Below, piece by piece: positions 1 through 11,969 of a stretch of 46,046 nucleotides of DNA (the first letter of the stretch is position 1; the number at the start of each line of letters is the position of its first letter). Origin of the DNA: Priapulus caudatus (taxonomy: Eukaryota > Priapulida > Priapulimorpha > Priapulimorphida > Priapulidae); assembly GCF_000485595.1 (NCBI RefSeq), contig NW_014577609.1, positions 154,385 to 200,430 on the forward strand. The letters are read 5' to 3'. A program made the translations under genes and the position numbers. The notes under the pieces were generated by a model. The model was not told where the DNA came from. It did no database searches and saw nothing but the letters and a program-made list of their open reading frames with translations.

Positions 1-794
1 CATTGAAAAACAAACCCCCCCCCCCCCAATATAAAGCTGGCTACGGTCCTGGGTTCATTACCCGGTTAAGTTAGAAGATGTGACGCGTCATCGGCCGACC
101 AATCGGAGTGCCCGCAGCTCTTGCACTAAAGCTGACGCGACGTTTTGTGGCTGCATTATTTAGGCTGGCTATCGTGTGTGTCAATGACATGCATATGGAG
201 GTGGGTGGATGGTTACTGGTAATATAAAACGAATTCTTTCAATGTATGGCCCCCATTCGACTGCGCGACTGTTTTTCAGGCACAAATGTGGTATCGATGA
301 GTAAATTCGCAATATTTTTTTAAAACGCCGGACAACATATGTCATAACTCTAATAGTGCACAGCCATAGAGTTATATATTAGACCTATATTATTATATCT
401 ATATTATTATATATATATAAATAAAAAATATATATATATATATATATATATACAACTCTATGTGCACAGCTGAAGTACATAGCTACCTAGCTTTAATATT
501 GCCACTCGGCCGAAAACGGCCGAAAGACTATTTTTCAGCTCCTGAAATTCAATAGGATAGGATCCTATGGAGAATTTCATAGTGGTCTGTTCTCATATAG
601 TTAGTTAGTATAGTAGAGATCAGTGGTAGTAGCCGTGCGGAACATAACGACTGTATTATTATACAGGCTAGATTTATATTGACTTATATGCGCCATCTAT
701 CGGGAGAAATAATCATTAATGATTGAAAAACTACGAATCTGCGAAAGTTAGTCGCATAACGAAAATTTCTGTTACACAGTTGAGAGTCAACATC
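1..794. other. 5' flank of the PRCP-like gene
   Basis: No coding exon is seen. There is a run of C at 14-27, and an AT-rich palindromic stretch at about 370-452 whose flanks ('agagttatat' near 367 and 'tacaactct' near 452) can pair. The PRCP start codon follows at 795. No convincing TATA box is placed close enough to the start to call a promoter. Confidence 0.5.
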
Positions 795-3700
795 ATGAAC
801 ATGATGTTGTGTTGGGTTCAAGTTGGTTTATTTTTTATTTTACTCAAAGATGCCTCTACATTTACAGATAGCCCAAAGTACGACTATGAAATCAAGTACA
901 TAACCATGAAAGTAAGATTCAATACTACTAACTGCAAAAACTGCAACTTTTTGAGGCTCAATGCGACATAGCGAGAAATCTATTCGGTACCGGTAGGCGT
1001 AAACCGACCAGGCTCTCCGACTAGTTACACGGCGGAGGACGGCCTCTCGCCGGCCTCACACGGCCTCTCGCCACGTAGTGTTAAGCGAGATGGGAACTTG
1101 TGGCTACGGTAGGCGTAGCTCTAGTACTATAGCCCGCGTTCGATTAACTGCCGCAGGCCAGCGCCAACCGTATGCGGGCTATAGTTACTAGAGCTACGGT
1201 ACTAACTTATTACGCAGTGGCTAGAGGTACGGTAGCCGTCGGTCGTTGAAGCCACTGGCAGCAAGATCAAGCCCGCACGTACAGCACACACGCGGCGCTA
1301 TTGACTATATATACAATATTAAGATACGGCTACCGTACCCGTAGCCACTGCCAACTTATTACATCAAAATGGGGGTCTCCGGAACTACGGACAGCATGCT
1401 CCGGAACTGGACATGTTGGCGAGAGGGGGCCTCCAGAACTGGCCGAGACCGTGAGTGCGGTGCTGCCGCAGCTAGTATGTGTGTCCCGTGTACGTACGTA
1501 CGTGTCACTGATTTTTGTTGTTTTATTATTGAAAAAAGTAATAAAATAAGAAAAAGCAGTGACACGCTCTCCGTGGCCGAGGCATGCAGCACTCCGTCCT
1601 TGGGGACATTGGAACGAGACCGGAATCCCCGGAATCTAGAAAAACTTGCCAAGGGACCAATTCCAATTCATGAGAATTCACGGTTCTCCGGAATGGAAAA
1701 AAGCAGGACCTATGGTCTGGGATGGGAAATATGTGAAAAAGGGGTTCTCCAGTGTGGAAATTTGAGGTGTAAATGGGGTTCATAACCGCGGCACATACCT
1801 ACCATACAATATATTATATGGAGTCCCCCCGCCTCTGGGGGCGGCTCCTTGAATTCTGAAAGGGAGAGTACGATTATTGTGGTGTGGAGAGGGTGGTTTC
1901 ATACTTTATTCTGTGTGAACGGACACACGTTTTGCAACATGATCATCTTGAGCTAATTAAGTTAACACTCACAAAATTAGTTCCCTGGATCCCTGGAGTG
2001 GAGGGCCCCGGATCTGCCCCCCCCCCCCCTACCAATGACTACTGAAAGTGTGTGTTGATTTTCTTGCCAGCTACTTCATCACTTGTATATCATTTACTAA
2101 ATAATCATTTGATTTGGTAAATTGCACTATTTCCATTATGCCTAATCTTGACTAAGGTGATGAAGTGACTCAATACCTTCACGGTGAGGAGCTTGCAAGG
2201 TCATGTTGATATATATATATTATACCAATGTGCTGTCTTTCAATTAATAAATAAAATAATAAATAAATAAATAAGACATGATTGAGAAATATGTGAACAA
2301 AATTGTGAACCATAGCATGTAGACCTACCTATTCAATTTGCATAATGGATAGGTTGACCACTTTGGCTTTGCCAATGATGATACATTTGAGCTGCGCTAC
2401 CTGATCTCCAAGGAGCATTGGGATGAGAATGGAGGACCAGTCTTCTTCTACACTGGCAATGAAGGCGACATAACCTTATTCTGTGAAAACACAGTACGTA
2501 TCTACACGTACAGTAATATCAAGAGCGTATTAAGAAAGCGAATTCATTCTTAATACGCTCTTGGTAATATACATTGTCTTTATCAATATATTATAACTTG
2601 TCAAGTGTCCTAGCTTTCTATGAGCAACAACCAGGTGATTGGTAATCAGAATCGGTTGCATATGTGGCTTCATGTTAGATTGAGATTTTCATTTACTTGC
2701 TTGCAGGGCTTCATGTGGGATATTGCCCCACAATTCAAGGCCATGGTTGTCTTTGCAGAGCATCGATTCTACGGCAAATCCATGCCTTATGGAAACCTAT
2801 CTTATTCGGTAATGGATTCGCATTGTTATTCATTGTGCACAGTAGCTAATATTTGACATAATAGATGGGCATAATATTCTTAGTTATTTATTAGCATCAA
2901 TGAGCACTATTATGTAGCTAGCATTGTTACTGCTGATACTGAACCTTTGGTTGAACCACCTCTAGAGTACTTAATTTATAGTAACAACAGCACATTGTTC
3001 TGTGGAAAGAGTATATATTACGAAGTGTAAAAAACCTATTGTCGTGTAAATGGTTAGTTATTACTACGATTGTAATCGTGGTATTCTGGTTAAGTATTAC
3101 TGCCGTGCTCAATACGAGAACCATTTTTTACTAAATATTGGAAAATATAATATAAGAGATTTTGTAATTTGCCATTCAGGATGCAGCTCACATGGATTCG
3201 TTCACATCAGAACAAGCCTTGGCTGATTATGCGGTTCTCATAGCTTACCTCAAGTCGAGCATTCCCGGTGTATCACACAGTTCTGTCATTGCATTCGGTG
3301 GTTCGTATGGTGGGATGCTGGCGGCCTGGTTCCGCATCAAGTACCCACATGTCGTGCAGGGGTGAGTTACTACAGATTGAATTCTTCTGCACTGCGTCCT
3401 TGCTGCACTGCTCTCTCTTGAACTAATGTTTATTTTAAAAGATTCAAGGTTGCCTTCTCCCCACACTGTTTCCAGGTGTTTTTGAGACAAGTGTCACGAC
3501 TTAGGTGATTATGGAAGTGAAAGAATAAATAACTAGAGCACTCGGAGAGCACAGACCTCCGCCAAGGCAGCTGAATTCTCTCACTGAAAATTTTTATTAA
3601 TTAATTAATTGGAAAAATTAATTAATTAATTAATTAATGAATTGGATCCGGATCACCACCAAAATCTCATAAATTCTAAGTTAGCCCATTTCTGACGTAT

Positions 3701-6561
3701 TCTGAAAATTTTATGACAATCCGTCCATAACTTTTTCAGTTAGGCTATACACAAACCCACAAACCCACAAACCAACAAACACACGCCGGTGAAAACATAA
3801 CCTCCGCCAAGCCCCTGGCGGAGGTAATTATTAATAAAATAGTTAGTTAAAATCAAATGAATATGCCCGAGAGGGACAGTATCACAACACTGTCAGTTGT
3901 ACATTGTGTTTGTCGTGTGTGCATGTGTTCATCTGTATGTGGGAGCTGTATGCTTGTGTCGACATGTGTGAAAGCATGGCTGTATACATTTCTATGGTAA
4001 CTAATGTCTGTGTCTAAGATGCATGCATTTCGGTCAATAATTTTACAGTGCCCTGGCTGCATCAGCTCCCGTGCTCCAGTTTGAGCACTACACGCCCTGC
4101 GACGTCTTTAACACGATCGTCACCAAGGACTTTGCGTTGGCCGGTGACTCCTGCCCAAAAGCTATACGTCGGTCCTGGGACGCCATCACCAGGCTTGCCA
4201 AATCCTGTAAGACTAGCTGCACAACTTGTCAAATTAAACAGCACTGATATGCGTTGGTTTCATGTAAACATCTCGTGTATACTATACTGGTTTTCAATGG
4301 AAAGGAATGTTCACCTCACACATAATATTCATCGTACGCGTAGTTCAGGGAACTAAAACAAAAATTCGGTTAAAATTTTCATAACAGATTCACATGTTAA
4401 AGTTTAAAGTTCACGTCGAAATTTTCGCTGCACCTGTATCATGATCTAGTTGCTTTCTTCTGATTTTATGCTAGCTCGCAATGCCTCGCATATCATGTGT
4501 ATGACCAACTGAATGTAAGACTGCATTCGTTTCAGCTGGTGGTCTGCAGTATATCTCCCAAGCTATGCATCTATGTAAGCCATTGAAGAAAGATGCAGGT
4601 GCACTTAAAAGCTGGCTCACGGAGGTCTATGGAAACCTGGCGATGGCAAACTATCCGTACCCAGCCAGCTTTCTTTCGCCAATGCCTGCGTGGCCAATCA
4701 AGGTGAGTCGAGGTCGGTGCGAAACATTAGTTATAGTTGGAGTGCATAGAATCTAGCAACAGTTATGGATTAGGATTATATTTGTGTTTGGGATAGGAAA
4801 TATGATTAGAAGTTAGAATTATGCATGGGGTTGGTGCAATTTTAGTTATGCCTCTTATGTTGTTTGTACTCTACCACTGTTTTTACTGGTTTTGGACTCG
4901 GGCTGTCAGCTGTAGATCTACACCCTCCACTCTGTGCAAGCCGTTTCACTCGTTGTCGTGCCAATTCCTGAAATGACCAATATGTAGATAAAGTTATGTA
5001 TGATGGAATGCTGTTTGGATGGGAAAGGCATACAGTCAAACCTATATGTAAGAGTCACTCACATACGCAGATGAAAACGCAGAGGTGTCGTTTTATAGAC
5101 AGGTGTCCATTCTATAGGAGTAGTTTCACTTTTTAACTGACTTTTAGGGTAAATAACAAATGTGAGTGTGATAACACACGTTAGACAGTAATAGATTTGT
5201 CTGTATGTTATAATGGTGATATCTTGATTATTTTCAGGCCGTGTGCTCCAAACTCACAGACCCCGGTCTTCATGACAAACAGCTCATAGATGCACTGTTC
5301 AAGGGCATTTCTGTCTACTTTAACTACACCGGTGCTGCAGAGTGTCTCGACGTATCACAGGCGACCACTGGTGCCCTTAGTGATGAAGGATGGGGCTACC
5401 AAGTAATGTTCAGTCTCTTAGTTTGCATAGCTTAACAGTATGTGATGCTAGTATGACTACATTAGTGTACATTATGTATCAGCATGTGCTGACAGTCTGA
5501 CACATGCTGAAGTATTAGTATATGCTGCCGATTTGGTACATGTACTGATGTGTAAGTTTGCATTTGTGTCAAGACTGTTAAACTTTACAAACGTTTTCAT
5601 TTGACGATTTAACTTGCACATTGTTTTGCCAAAAAAGTGCACTCGGTAAACAGCAAGTGTGGTTTATTTATCGTCACACGTTTCCATTTTGTTGCTGCGT
5701 TTGCGGCAGGCATGCACAGAGATGACGATGCCGTTCTGTGCGGACGGGGTAAATGACATGTTTGAGCCGAGCGAGTGGAACCTACAGTCATACTCAGACG
5801 ACTGCTACAAGAAGTGGCACGTGAGGCCACGGCCGGACTGGGTGCCTCTGTACTACGGTGGTTACAACATCACGGCTTCCAGCAACATCATCTTCAGGTG
5901 GGCACAAGATGCTGGGAGCTCACACTTTTCATTCAGTTTTTAAAGACATTACCTGTTCAGTCGATTGATTGATGTGATCACATTTCAGAACGTTTAATCA
6001 TAATTGGCCCAGCGCAGTAATGGGATGTTGATATCATACCTGTATGTTGTTATCGGTGGGAAGGCACCTTGATTACAGTGCGAAAATGGCTTATCCGCAA
6101 ACATTCAATGTGGGATAACGAGCGATGTACCTCCTGTGCTACGTTATATCCGAAACTATTGTTGTGCGCAAAAGGCAATTTTCCCAAATGGTTTGAGTGA
6201 TAATATTTGAGTTGTCCTACACATCTGCTTTTTCATCCTTAAAGATTTGCATCCAGTATTCTTCATGGATCGGACGACATGTTTTTTTTACAGTAATGGG
6301 AAGTTGGACCCGTGGTCGGGAGGCGGGATCCTAAAGTCCCTGTCGGACACCCTCGTCGCGATCATCATTGACGAGGGCGCTCACCACCTGGATCTGCGTG
6401 CGAGTAACAAGGACGACCCTCCGTCCGTCATTGCCGCCCGGAAACAGGAGGTGGAGATCATTCGACGGTGGCTAGGGGAGGCAGCAGGATGGGAACAGCA
6501 TGCGCAGGATGGACGCAGGCTAGTTGTACACGACTCGCAGGTCAAGAGAGAGCATCTGTGA
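795..6561 (+). CDS. PRCP: Lysosomal Pro-X carboxypeptidase (PRCP, peptidase S28), complete, nine exons
   Basis: Exons read by eye: 795-911, 2353-2493, 2707-2808, 3180-3361, 4049-4206, 4536-4702, 5238-5402, 5710-5897, 6294-6561. All introns are GT-AG and the phases agree, giving 1488 nt and 495 aa, the family's normal length. Exon 1 starts [17 protein letters not shown], a signal peptide; an upstream in-frame TTG is not used because ATG 795 directly begins this peptide. Exon 2 carries VDHFGF and FYTGNEGD. Exon 4 holds the nucleophile in GGSYGG. The last exon holds the Asp in LDPWSGGG and the His in EGAHHLDLR, completing the S28 catalytic triad. Family knowledge: the enzyme removes a C-terminal residue following proline in the lysosome. 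FEPSEWNL and the 495-aa length favour PRCP over its paralogue DPP7. No break is seen. Confidence 0.95.
993..1112 (-). repeat. Interspersed repeat family A, copy 1 (PRCP intron 1)
   Basis: The segment contains 'aaaccgaccaggctctccga' and 'gggaacttgtggctacgg'. Reverse complements of both recur in the same relative order near 8134-8312 and 35996-36073. It is therefore a dispersed element, present three times in this window and reversed here. No protein is encoded. Confidence 0.7.
1115..1197. repeat. 83-bp near-perfect palindrome in PRCP intron 1
   Basis: Arms 1115-1137 and 1174-1197 are reverse complements apart from a single inserted base, around a 36-bp centre. The octamer 'ctacggta' occurs at 1104-1111 and again at 1194-1201, which may be a target-site duplication that partly overlaps the right arm. 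It adjoins family A copy 1. Confidence 0.7.
2513..2570. mobile_element. 44-bp palindromic insertion with 7-bp direct repeats (PRCP intron 2)
   Basis: A perfect 17-bp inverted repeat (2520-2536 and 2547-2563, loop 10 bp) is bracketed exactly by 'gtaatat' at 2513-2519 and 2564-2570. It lies 20 nt downstream of the exon 2 donor. The structure is what a very small foldback transposon with a target-site duplication would leave. Confidence 0.6.
3536..3828. mobile_element. Non-autonomous DNA-element remnant in PRCP intron 4
   Basis: It begins 'gagcactcggagagc' followed by 'acctccgccaag', and ends in a hairpin formed by 'acctccgcca' and 'tggcggaggt' (3800-3825). It also contains a run of 'acaaaccc' and an AATT-rich palindrome at 3594-3640. 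I recognise this as resembling a family common in marine invertebrate genomes; no coding sequence remains. Confidence 0.5.
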
Positions 6562-6623
6562 TCTATATGTTGCCGAGAAACGAAGTGCCTACCTCCGTTG
6601 ACACGGACGCGAGTGCTGTTGGA

Positions 6624-6659
6624 ATTCTTCTTCTTCTTTTTCTTCCTCTTCTTCTTCTG

Positions 6660-6702
<43 letters not shown>

Positions 6703-6788
6703 TTCTTCTTCTTCTGCCTGTTCTTCTTCTTTGTTTTCTCCGTTGTCGTGGTCTGTTTTTCTTCTTCTCTTGTTTTCTTCTTTTTGTT
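6624..6788. repeat. CTT-rich pyrimidine tract in the PRCP 3' UTR
   Basis: Interrupted (CTT)n begins about 65 bases after the PRCP stop codon and grades into a general T/C tract. It produces long Lys-rich or Phe-rich open frames that are not genes. Confidence 0.9.
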
Positions 6789-6789
6789 C

Positions 6790-8130
6790 ATATTTTGTTC
6801 TGTCTGAGAGCTTCTCTCAGGGAGACGTTTTCAAGCCCTTGTGAGAAAACCCTAAACTAACAAACTATACTTGTAATGGTAATGTCTAAACAGCTCTAAA
6901 CAGTAGTCTAATTAGAAAACAAGATATTGTAACTCTGTAACTGCGCAATAGATAGCGCTGAGAGTGCTGGCATTTACTCCTAGCTGTTGTTGCATCATGA
7001 TTTATCAACCATGTCTTATTCTGTCTGATCATCCTTTATTTTTGCCTTAGTTGCAATATCATATGAAATTCTATAACTGACGTAAAACAGGTTTGGATCG
7101 ATTCTGGGTAAAAGAAGAGTGAATGGTATTTTGTTAATAAACATATCAATGATCAAGCATATATATACGTGACTGTTTGTAAGTGATTGTAAACACATCG
7201 TAAGAGCGGATTTACATAGCCATATAGCAACTATGTATCCATACTTTTGTTACACATAGAGAGCAGAATTAGAAGGGAAGAATGAAATTAATGATTTGCG
7301 TACTAAACGTGAAATTCACACAATGACTTAATCAAGGACAATTAATCTCCTGCTAAATCTCTGGAAGTGGAACAAAAAATAATGTAAGAGGCAAGCTTTA
7401 ACGAATAGCAAGCACACTGATACATTAACAGCATGAACAATATAAGTATAGAATATATTTGTATATATATAATATATATATATGTATATATATATTGTGG
7501 ATATTGGTCGTAGGAAACTTCTATGATCTCGCGCTAATTTCCTATGCACAGCAAGCACAGAACAATTATACGTATATACTATACTATTACTATATATACA
7601 ATAATTATGCTATTCTGTAGAATGCGCTGCACACTCGGAAGAGAACAGCGCGACATAGATAGTTAACGTACGCGCAGATAGAGAATTAATTCCGGAATTG
7701 ATTGAATGATTAATTGAATTGAATTGAAAAATTCACATGACCGATCACTGATTGACTGGATTGCGCTGAAACCACATCGGCGGCCGACACCTAGAGATGG
7801 CAGCACTGTGCAGTAAACAAAGTAGCTGGGAAGCAAGACAAAAACGCGACCAAACATGTTCTGTGATTCCTTAAAGATATACTGTAATACATAACAAACG
7901 GTTAGAGCACATGGGCCGATCTTCGATCTTTGAATGTTGACCTAGCTGATTATGTACGAAAAATATTACCGGAGAGAACTGAGAAGCTACGGATGTTGTG
8001 CGAAAAGTAAAAGCCAGGCGTGGTTCGCAACGTCACATTCAAAACAACAACAACTTCGTTGATTGAGCCAAGCCGGTGTTTACTGTTGCCGTGTTGGTCC
8101 ATCGATCGATCGTACGGTATCGTATTCTAC
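6790..8130. other. Intergenic, no gene seen
   Basis: AT-rich sequence between PRCP and the Apaf-1-type gene, with a TA-rich stretch near 7440-7500 and 'aattgaatt' repeats near 7690-7730. Open frames are short and show no family resemblance. Confidence 0.6.
7136..7141 (+). promoter_or_regulatory. Candidate polyadenylation signal for PRCP
   Basis: AATAAA lies 575 nt after the PRCP stop, the first canonical signal I found downstream. Use is not shown. Confidence 0.35.
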
Positions 8131-8325
8131 ACCGTAAGTAGCCACAAGTTCCCACTACGTTGGCTACGAGTACGAGTAGTACTACTACGCCGTGTAACCA
8201 TAGAAATAGATAGATAACCGATAATAATAATAACCATAATAATAGATAGATAGATAGATGGTTATCTATCTATTTCTATGCGTGTAACAGTCGGAGAGCC
8301 TGGTCGGTTTACACCGTAAGTAGAG
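8131..8325 (+). repeat. Interspersed repeat family A, copy 2, interrupted by a palindromic insertion
   Basis: It contains 'gccacaagttcccactacg' and 'cggagagcctggtcggttt', shared with copies near 1000 (reversed) and 36000. It is split by an 82-bp palindrome at 8199-8280. Copy 3 at 36041 reads straight through the equivalent position ('cgtgtaacagtcgg') and so represents the empty site. Confidence 0.7.
8191..8288. mobile_element. 82-bp palindromic insertion with a perfect 8-bp target duplication
   Basis: Arms 8199-8219 and 8260-8280 are perfect 21-bp reverse complements; the centre is rich in 'ataat' and 'gata'. The octamer 'cgtgtaac' flanks the insert exactly at 8191-8198 and 8281-8288. The uninterrupted sequence near 36041 supports insertion rather than a chance hairpin. 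Confidence 0.75.
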
Positions 8326-8661
8326 TTCGCACGCAGGTCGCGCATTGTCTCTATGCCGAATCTGCTGCGGTGTGTAAACAGTCTGGCCGTGTCGTCTGAT
8401 GGAAGTTTGAACAAAGCAAACTGAACTCGGTTGCATCATCACCGAAATTGTCATACTTGTTCTATTACAAGCGTACACGTGATCCGTGTAAATATATACG
8501 GTTTCGTTTGTGTTGTTACTTGTAGCTGGAGTTAGCCCTTGAGCTTGTGTTGTGCACTTCTCACTCATCGCTCAGCTGGCTGCATTGCGTTAATTCTATC
8601 AGAGACAGAGGAGCGACCAGCTTCATAGATTCATTCCTGTGTTGGAGCGAAGTGCTTTAGC

Positions 8662-8752
8662 GTTGGTACCTAGCCCGACCAGGCTGTGCGACCGATTGTC
8701 TATACAGGTCTTCTAACCCTAGCAAGAACGTTTCTTGGAGCTAGTTGGTACC
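8662..8752. mobile_element. About 73-bp mini-element with target duplication, left copy of an inverted pair
   Basis: The element at 8671-8743 begins 'tagcccgacc' and ends 'cttggagcta'. The 9-mer 'gttggtacc' flanks it at 8662-8670 and 8744-8752. The same sequence in reverse orientation lies at 8780-8858 with its own, different duplication. It is upstream of the Apaf-1-type start codon. Confidence 0.75.
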
Positions 8753-8771
8753 ATAATGTCAACGGCCTTTA

Positions 8772-8866
8772 GTAGACAGTAGCTCCAAGAAACGGTCTTG
8801 CTAGGGTTAGAAGACAATCGGTCGTATAGACAATCGGTCGCACAGCCTGGTCGGGCTAGTAGACAG
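8772..8866. mobile_element. 79-bp mini-element with target duplication, right (inverted) copy
   Basis: Reverse complement of the element at 8671-8743, plus a short internal duplication of 'caatcggtcg'. It is flanked by 'gtagacag' at 8772-8779 and 8859-8866. Different duplications on the two copies indicate two separate insertions about 27 bp apart. Confidence 0.75.
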
Positions 8867-9092
8867 GTCCTAGCTGGCCCTACCCACGTAGCCTAGCCCT
8901 CCGCAACAGGAGAAGTGCAGTGAAGTGACAGAAAAGGACAGGTCGCGGAGTGAAGAGCTACACGGATAGAGTGAAATCGATGCCTTCCTAGTTGTATAGT
9001 TCAGGTTGACGTATCATAGAGCTAAGAATATATAATTATGGTCATAGAGCAACTAGGTAAATAAGATGTACGTTTCAGGTGTGTACATCACG

Positions 9093-9770
9093 ATGGATGA
9101 ACGGCTGCGCAGTGCATTGATAGTGAATGCATCTCTCGTGGTGGACAATGTGTACACGGAGTTTCTAACTCCATTCCTGATTGCCGACAGCATTCTGAAC
9201 TTTGCAGAATGTGAGCTGATAGAGAGCGAGGTAAGTCCTAACTTTTCTTAACTCCATCTTGTATTTATTGAGGGGGGGGGGTTCCTAAAGTAGTATCGAT
9301 CCACAATGTTCATGTACTAACACTAAGTGCACACATCACCAATTTCACAGTGAAACCTGCATGTAAGGATCATTCCAAGCAAACCACAAGTTTCATTTTC
9401 TGACAGCTGTTCCTCCTATATAGGCAGTGAGTGTGACTGAGTGTGTATTAACTATTCGTAATTATTGGTTTAAATTAAGTATCCTTCTGCAGACAGTTGT
9501 TGATCCTATACAGGTATCTGTAAACGTACGCCTGCCTGCTTGCTCTACGACCCACCCTCTTTCTTCTACGCCTTCTAGCGCACGCATCCTCTGAAGGCAG
9601 CAAAGCTACTGCAGATCCTCCACACGAAGGATTCGTCGGCATACCACGGCTTCCGCGCGGCGCTCGCGCGCGCCGGCTACGACTACATTGCCGAGAAGAT
9701 GGACGGCGATGTGTCGGGCGCGCGGTCGCGCCGGCCCAGCGACGCCCTAAATCATACTGCAATCAATGCC
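9093..9770 (+). CDS. APAF1: Apaf-1-type apoptosome protein: start and CARD exons
   Basis: The first coding exon, 9093-9230, starts MDERLRSALIVNASLV and ends in a GT donor; it follows a 'tttcag' acceptor at 9079, so a 5' UTR exon probably lies upstream. The second runs from 9579 (after 'cttctag') and reads RTHPLKAAKLLQILHTKDS then YHGFRAALARAGYDYIAEKM. Together these give about 90 residues matching the helices of an N-terminal CARD as in Apaf-1, the domain that recruits an initiator caspase. The second frame stays open to 9770 and I see no good donor, so its 3' end is uncertain: it runs straight into an 11-bp minisatellite. The rest of the gene is listed in separate blocks because other genes intervene. 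Confidence 0.82.
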
Positions 9771-10232
9771 TAATTAATGCTTAATTAATGGCTCAATCAA
9801 TGCCTATTCCAAATGCTGATTAATGCGCAATCAATGCTCAATCAATGCTTGATTAATGCTCATCAATGCTTGATTAATGCTCATCAATGCTTAATAATGC
9901 TTGATTAATGCTCAATCCATGCTTGAATTATATGCTCAATCATGCTTAATATATGCTCAATCAATGCCTAATCAATACTCAATCAATGCCTAATTAATGC
10001 TTAATTAATGCTCAATCAATGCCTAATTAATGCTGAATTAATGCTCAATCAATGCTCAATCAATGTTAATCAATGACTAATAATGCTCAATCATGCTTGA
10101 TTAATGCTCAATCAATGCTCAATCAATACTCAATCAGTGCTTGATTAATGCTCAATCAATGCTTGATTAATGCTCAATCAATGCTTAATTAATGCTCAAT
10201 CAATACTCAAGTCAGTGCTTGATTAATGCTTG
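9759..10232. repeat. Minisatellite with an 11-bp unit, about 43 copies
   Basis: Units vary around TGCTCAATCAA and TGCTTGATTAA, with a period near 11 bp. The array begins within about 10-20 bp of the end of the CARD-coding sequence. A stray copy ('tgctcaatcaatgc' on the minus strand) occurs at about 14111-14124, at the edge of the inverted NB-ARC block. Confidence 0.9.
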
Positions 10233-10235
10233 TCG

Positions 10236-11195
10236 TGCAATCCACACATCTAGACTTCCCAGAGCCGCGTGAGTGCCCGTTACCAATTCTCTAGCAGCGC
10301 ACATTCTGCAGCCTCTAATCGTAACTCCACTGCTCTGCCAAAGCCAACTTTCCCTACTGCGGAAACGCGTGGGTTTCGCGGTTCGTAGCGTTACGCCCCT
10401 CAACCATCAAAAGTGGTTATTGACAAAGAGATGAAACCCAAAAGCGAGTCAGATCTGTGTGTTGTGACTAATCTATAGCGGCCGCCATGCACTTACGAAC
10501 CATGTTTTTGAGGAAAAAATGGAAGATGGAGCATCGCGGCATGAATAAGTATAAAAAAAGCATGAAGGCATAAATAAAGTGCTTAATCAAGTAAGATTGA
10601 AGTTTTTATTAGGCCGATTAGCCTTGTAGAATCTTGGCTCTAGCTCGTCAAAAATCCCCGAATACTCCAAGCAGCATATGTTCAGATTTCACACACACAC
10701 ATGCGCGCAACACACCACACATACACTTCGCGCCGGCGGACACACCACATAACACGGCCAGCAACAGCCACAATATGCAACGCATGCACGCAGCAGGCGC
10801 ACACCAGGCCCAGCCTAACACACGAGCGCCCCACACACACACAGCGCCCGGCGCACAGCCACATACGCCACTAACATGCTCTCTGACATACTTCTAAGTT
10901 TAATCCAACGCGTTATAATCTATCTATATATCTGATATATATAGTATATATAGATATCTGACTAGTGGGATGGAAACTGGCGTGCGGCAACACGAGTTGT
11001 TTACATTGCTAATGAAAACGCTGGCGATTGTGAATACCAGGTCGGCGCGGCAGATGGCGCAGGCCGAGAAGGCAGCTCCGCTAAGGAAGCCAACGCTCGA
11101 AGGCAAGCTGAATTTAATATCGTCGATAGCAAAGTGCTCTCTTCTCTCTCTAACGCTTTCTCTTCCTGCTATCACCTTCGAGAGGGAAAAAGGGC
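10236..11195. other. No gene seen; CA-rich low-complexity sequence
   Basis: 10236-10640 is unique sequence without recognisable exons. 10690-10870 is CACA-rich. 10921-10962 is a TATA-rich palindromic stretch. 10970-11145 is unique and open in one + frame, but I recognise no family. Confidence 0.5.
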
Positions 11196-11204
11196 GACGA
11201 GAAT

Positions 11205-11236
<32 letters not shown>

Positions 11237-11582
11237 AGAGAGAGAAGAGAGAGAGAGAGGAGAGAGCAAGAGAGAGAACCGACAGACAAGAAGAGAGAAG
11301 ACGACACAACCAGACAGAGACAGAGAGAGCAGACACACAGAGAGAGAGAGAGAGAGAGAGCGACAGAGAGAAGAGAGAGAGAGAGAGAAAGAAGAAAAGA
11401 GAGAGGACAGAAGAAGAAGAGAAGAAAAAGAGAGAGCAGACAGGACAGAGAGAGAGAGAAGAGAGCAGAAGAGAGAGAAGGAGAGAGGAGAGAGAGAGGA
11501 GAGAGAGAGAGAGAGAGAGTAGAAGAGAGTAGAGAGAAGAGAGAGAAGACCACAGACAGAGAGAGAGAGAGTGAGAGAGAGG

Positions 11583-11624
<42 letters not shown>

Positions 11625-11684
11625 AGAGAGAGAAGGAGAGAGAGAAGAGAGAGAGAGAAGAGAGAAGAGAAGAGAGATAGCGAG

Positions 11685-11722
<38 letters not shown>

Positions 11723-11724
11723 GG

Positions 11725-11756
<32 letters not shown>

Positions 11757-11935
11757 AAGAGAGAGCAGAGCAGAGAGAAAGAGAGAGAGAGAAGAGAGAG
11801 AGACGAGAGAGCGAAGAGAGAGAGAGAGAGAAGAAGAGAGAGAACGGAGGAGAGAGAGACCATTCACACACACACCAGACAGAGACAGAGAGAGAGAAGA
11901 GAGAGAAGCAGAGCAGAAGAGCAGAAGAGACGGAG

Positions 11936-11969
<34 letters not shown>

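Noticed and set aside
10970-11206. 78-codon plus-strand open frame
   Set aside because: Unique sequence at first but it runs into the GA repeat; no splice context or homology recognised.
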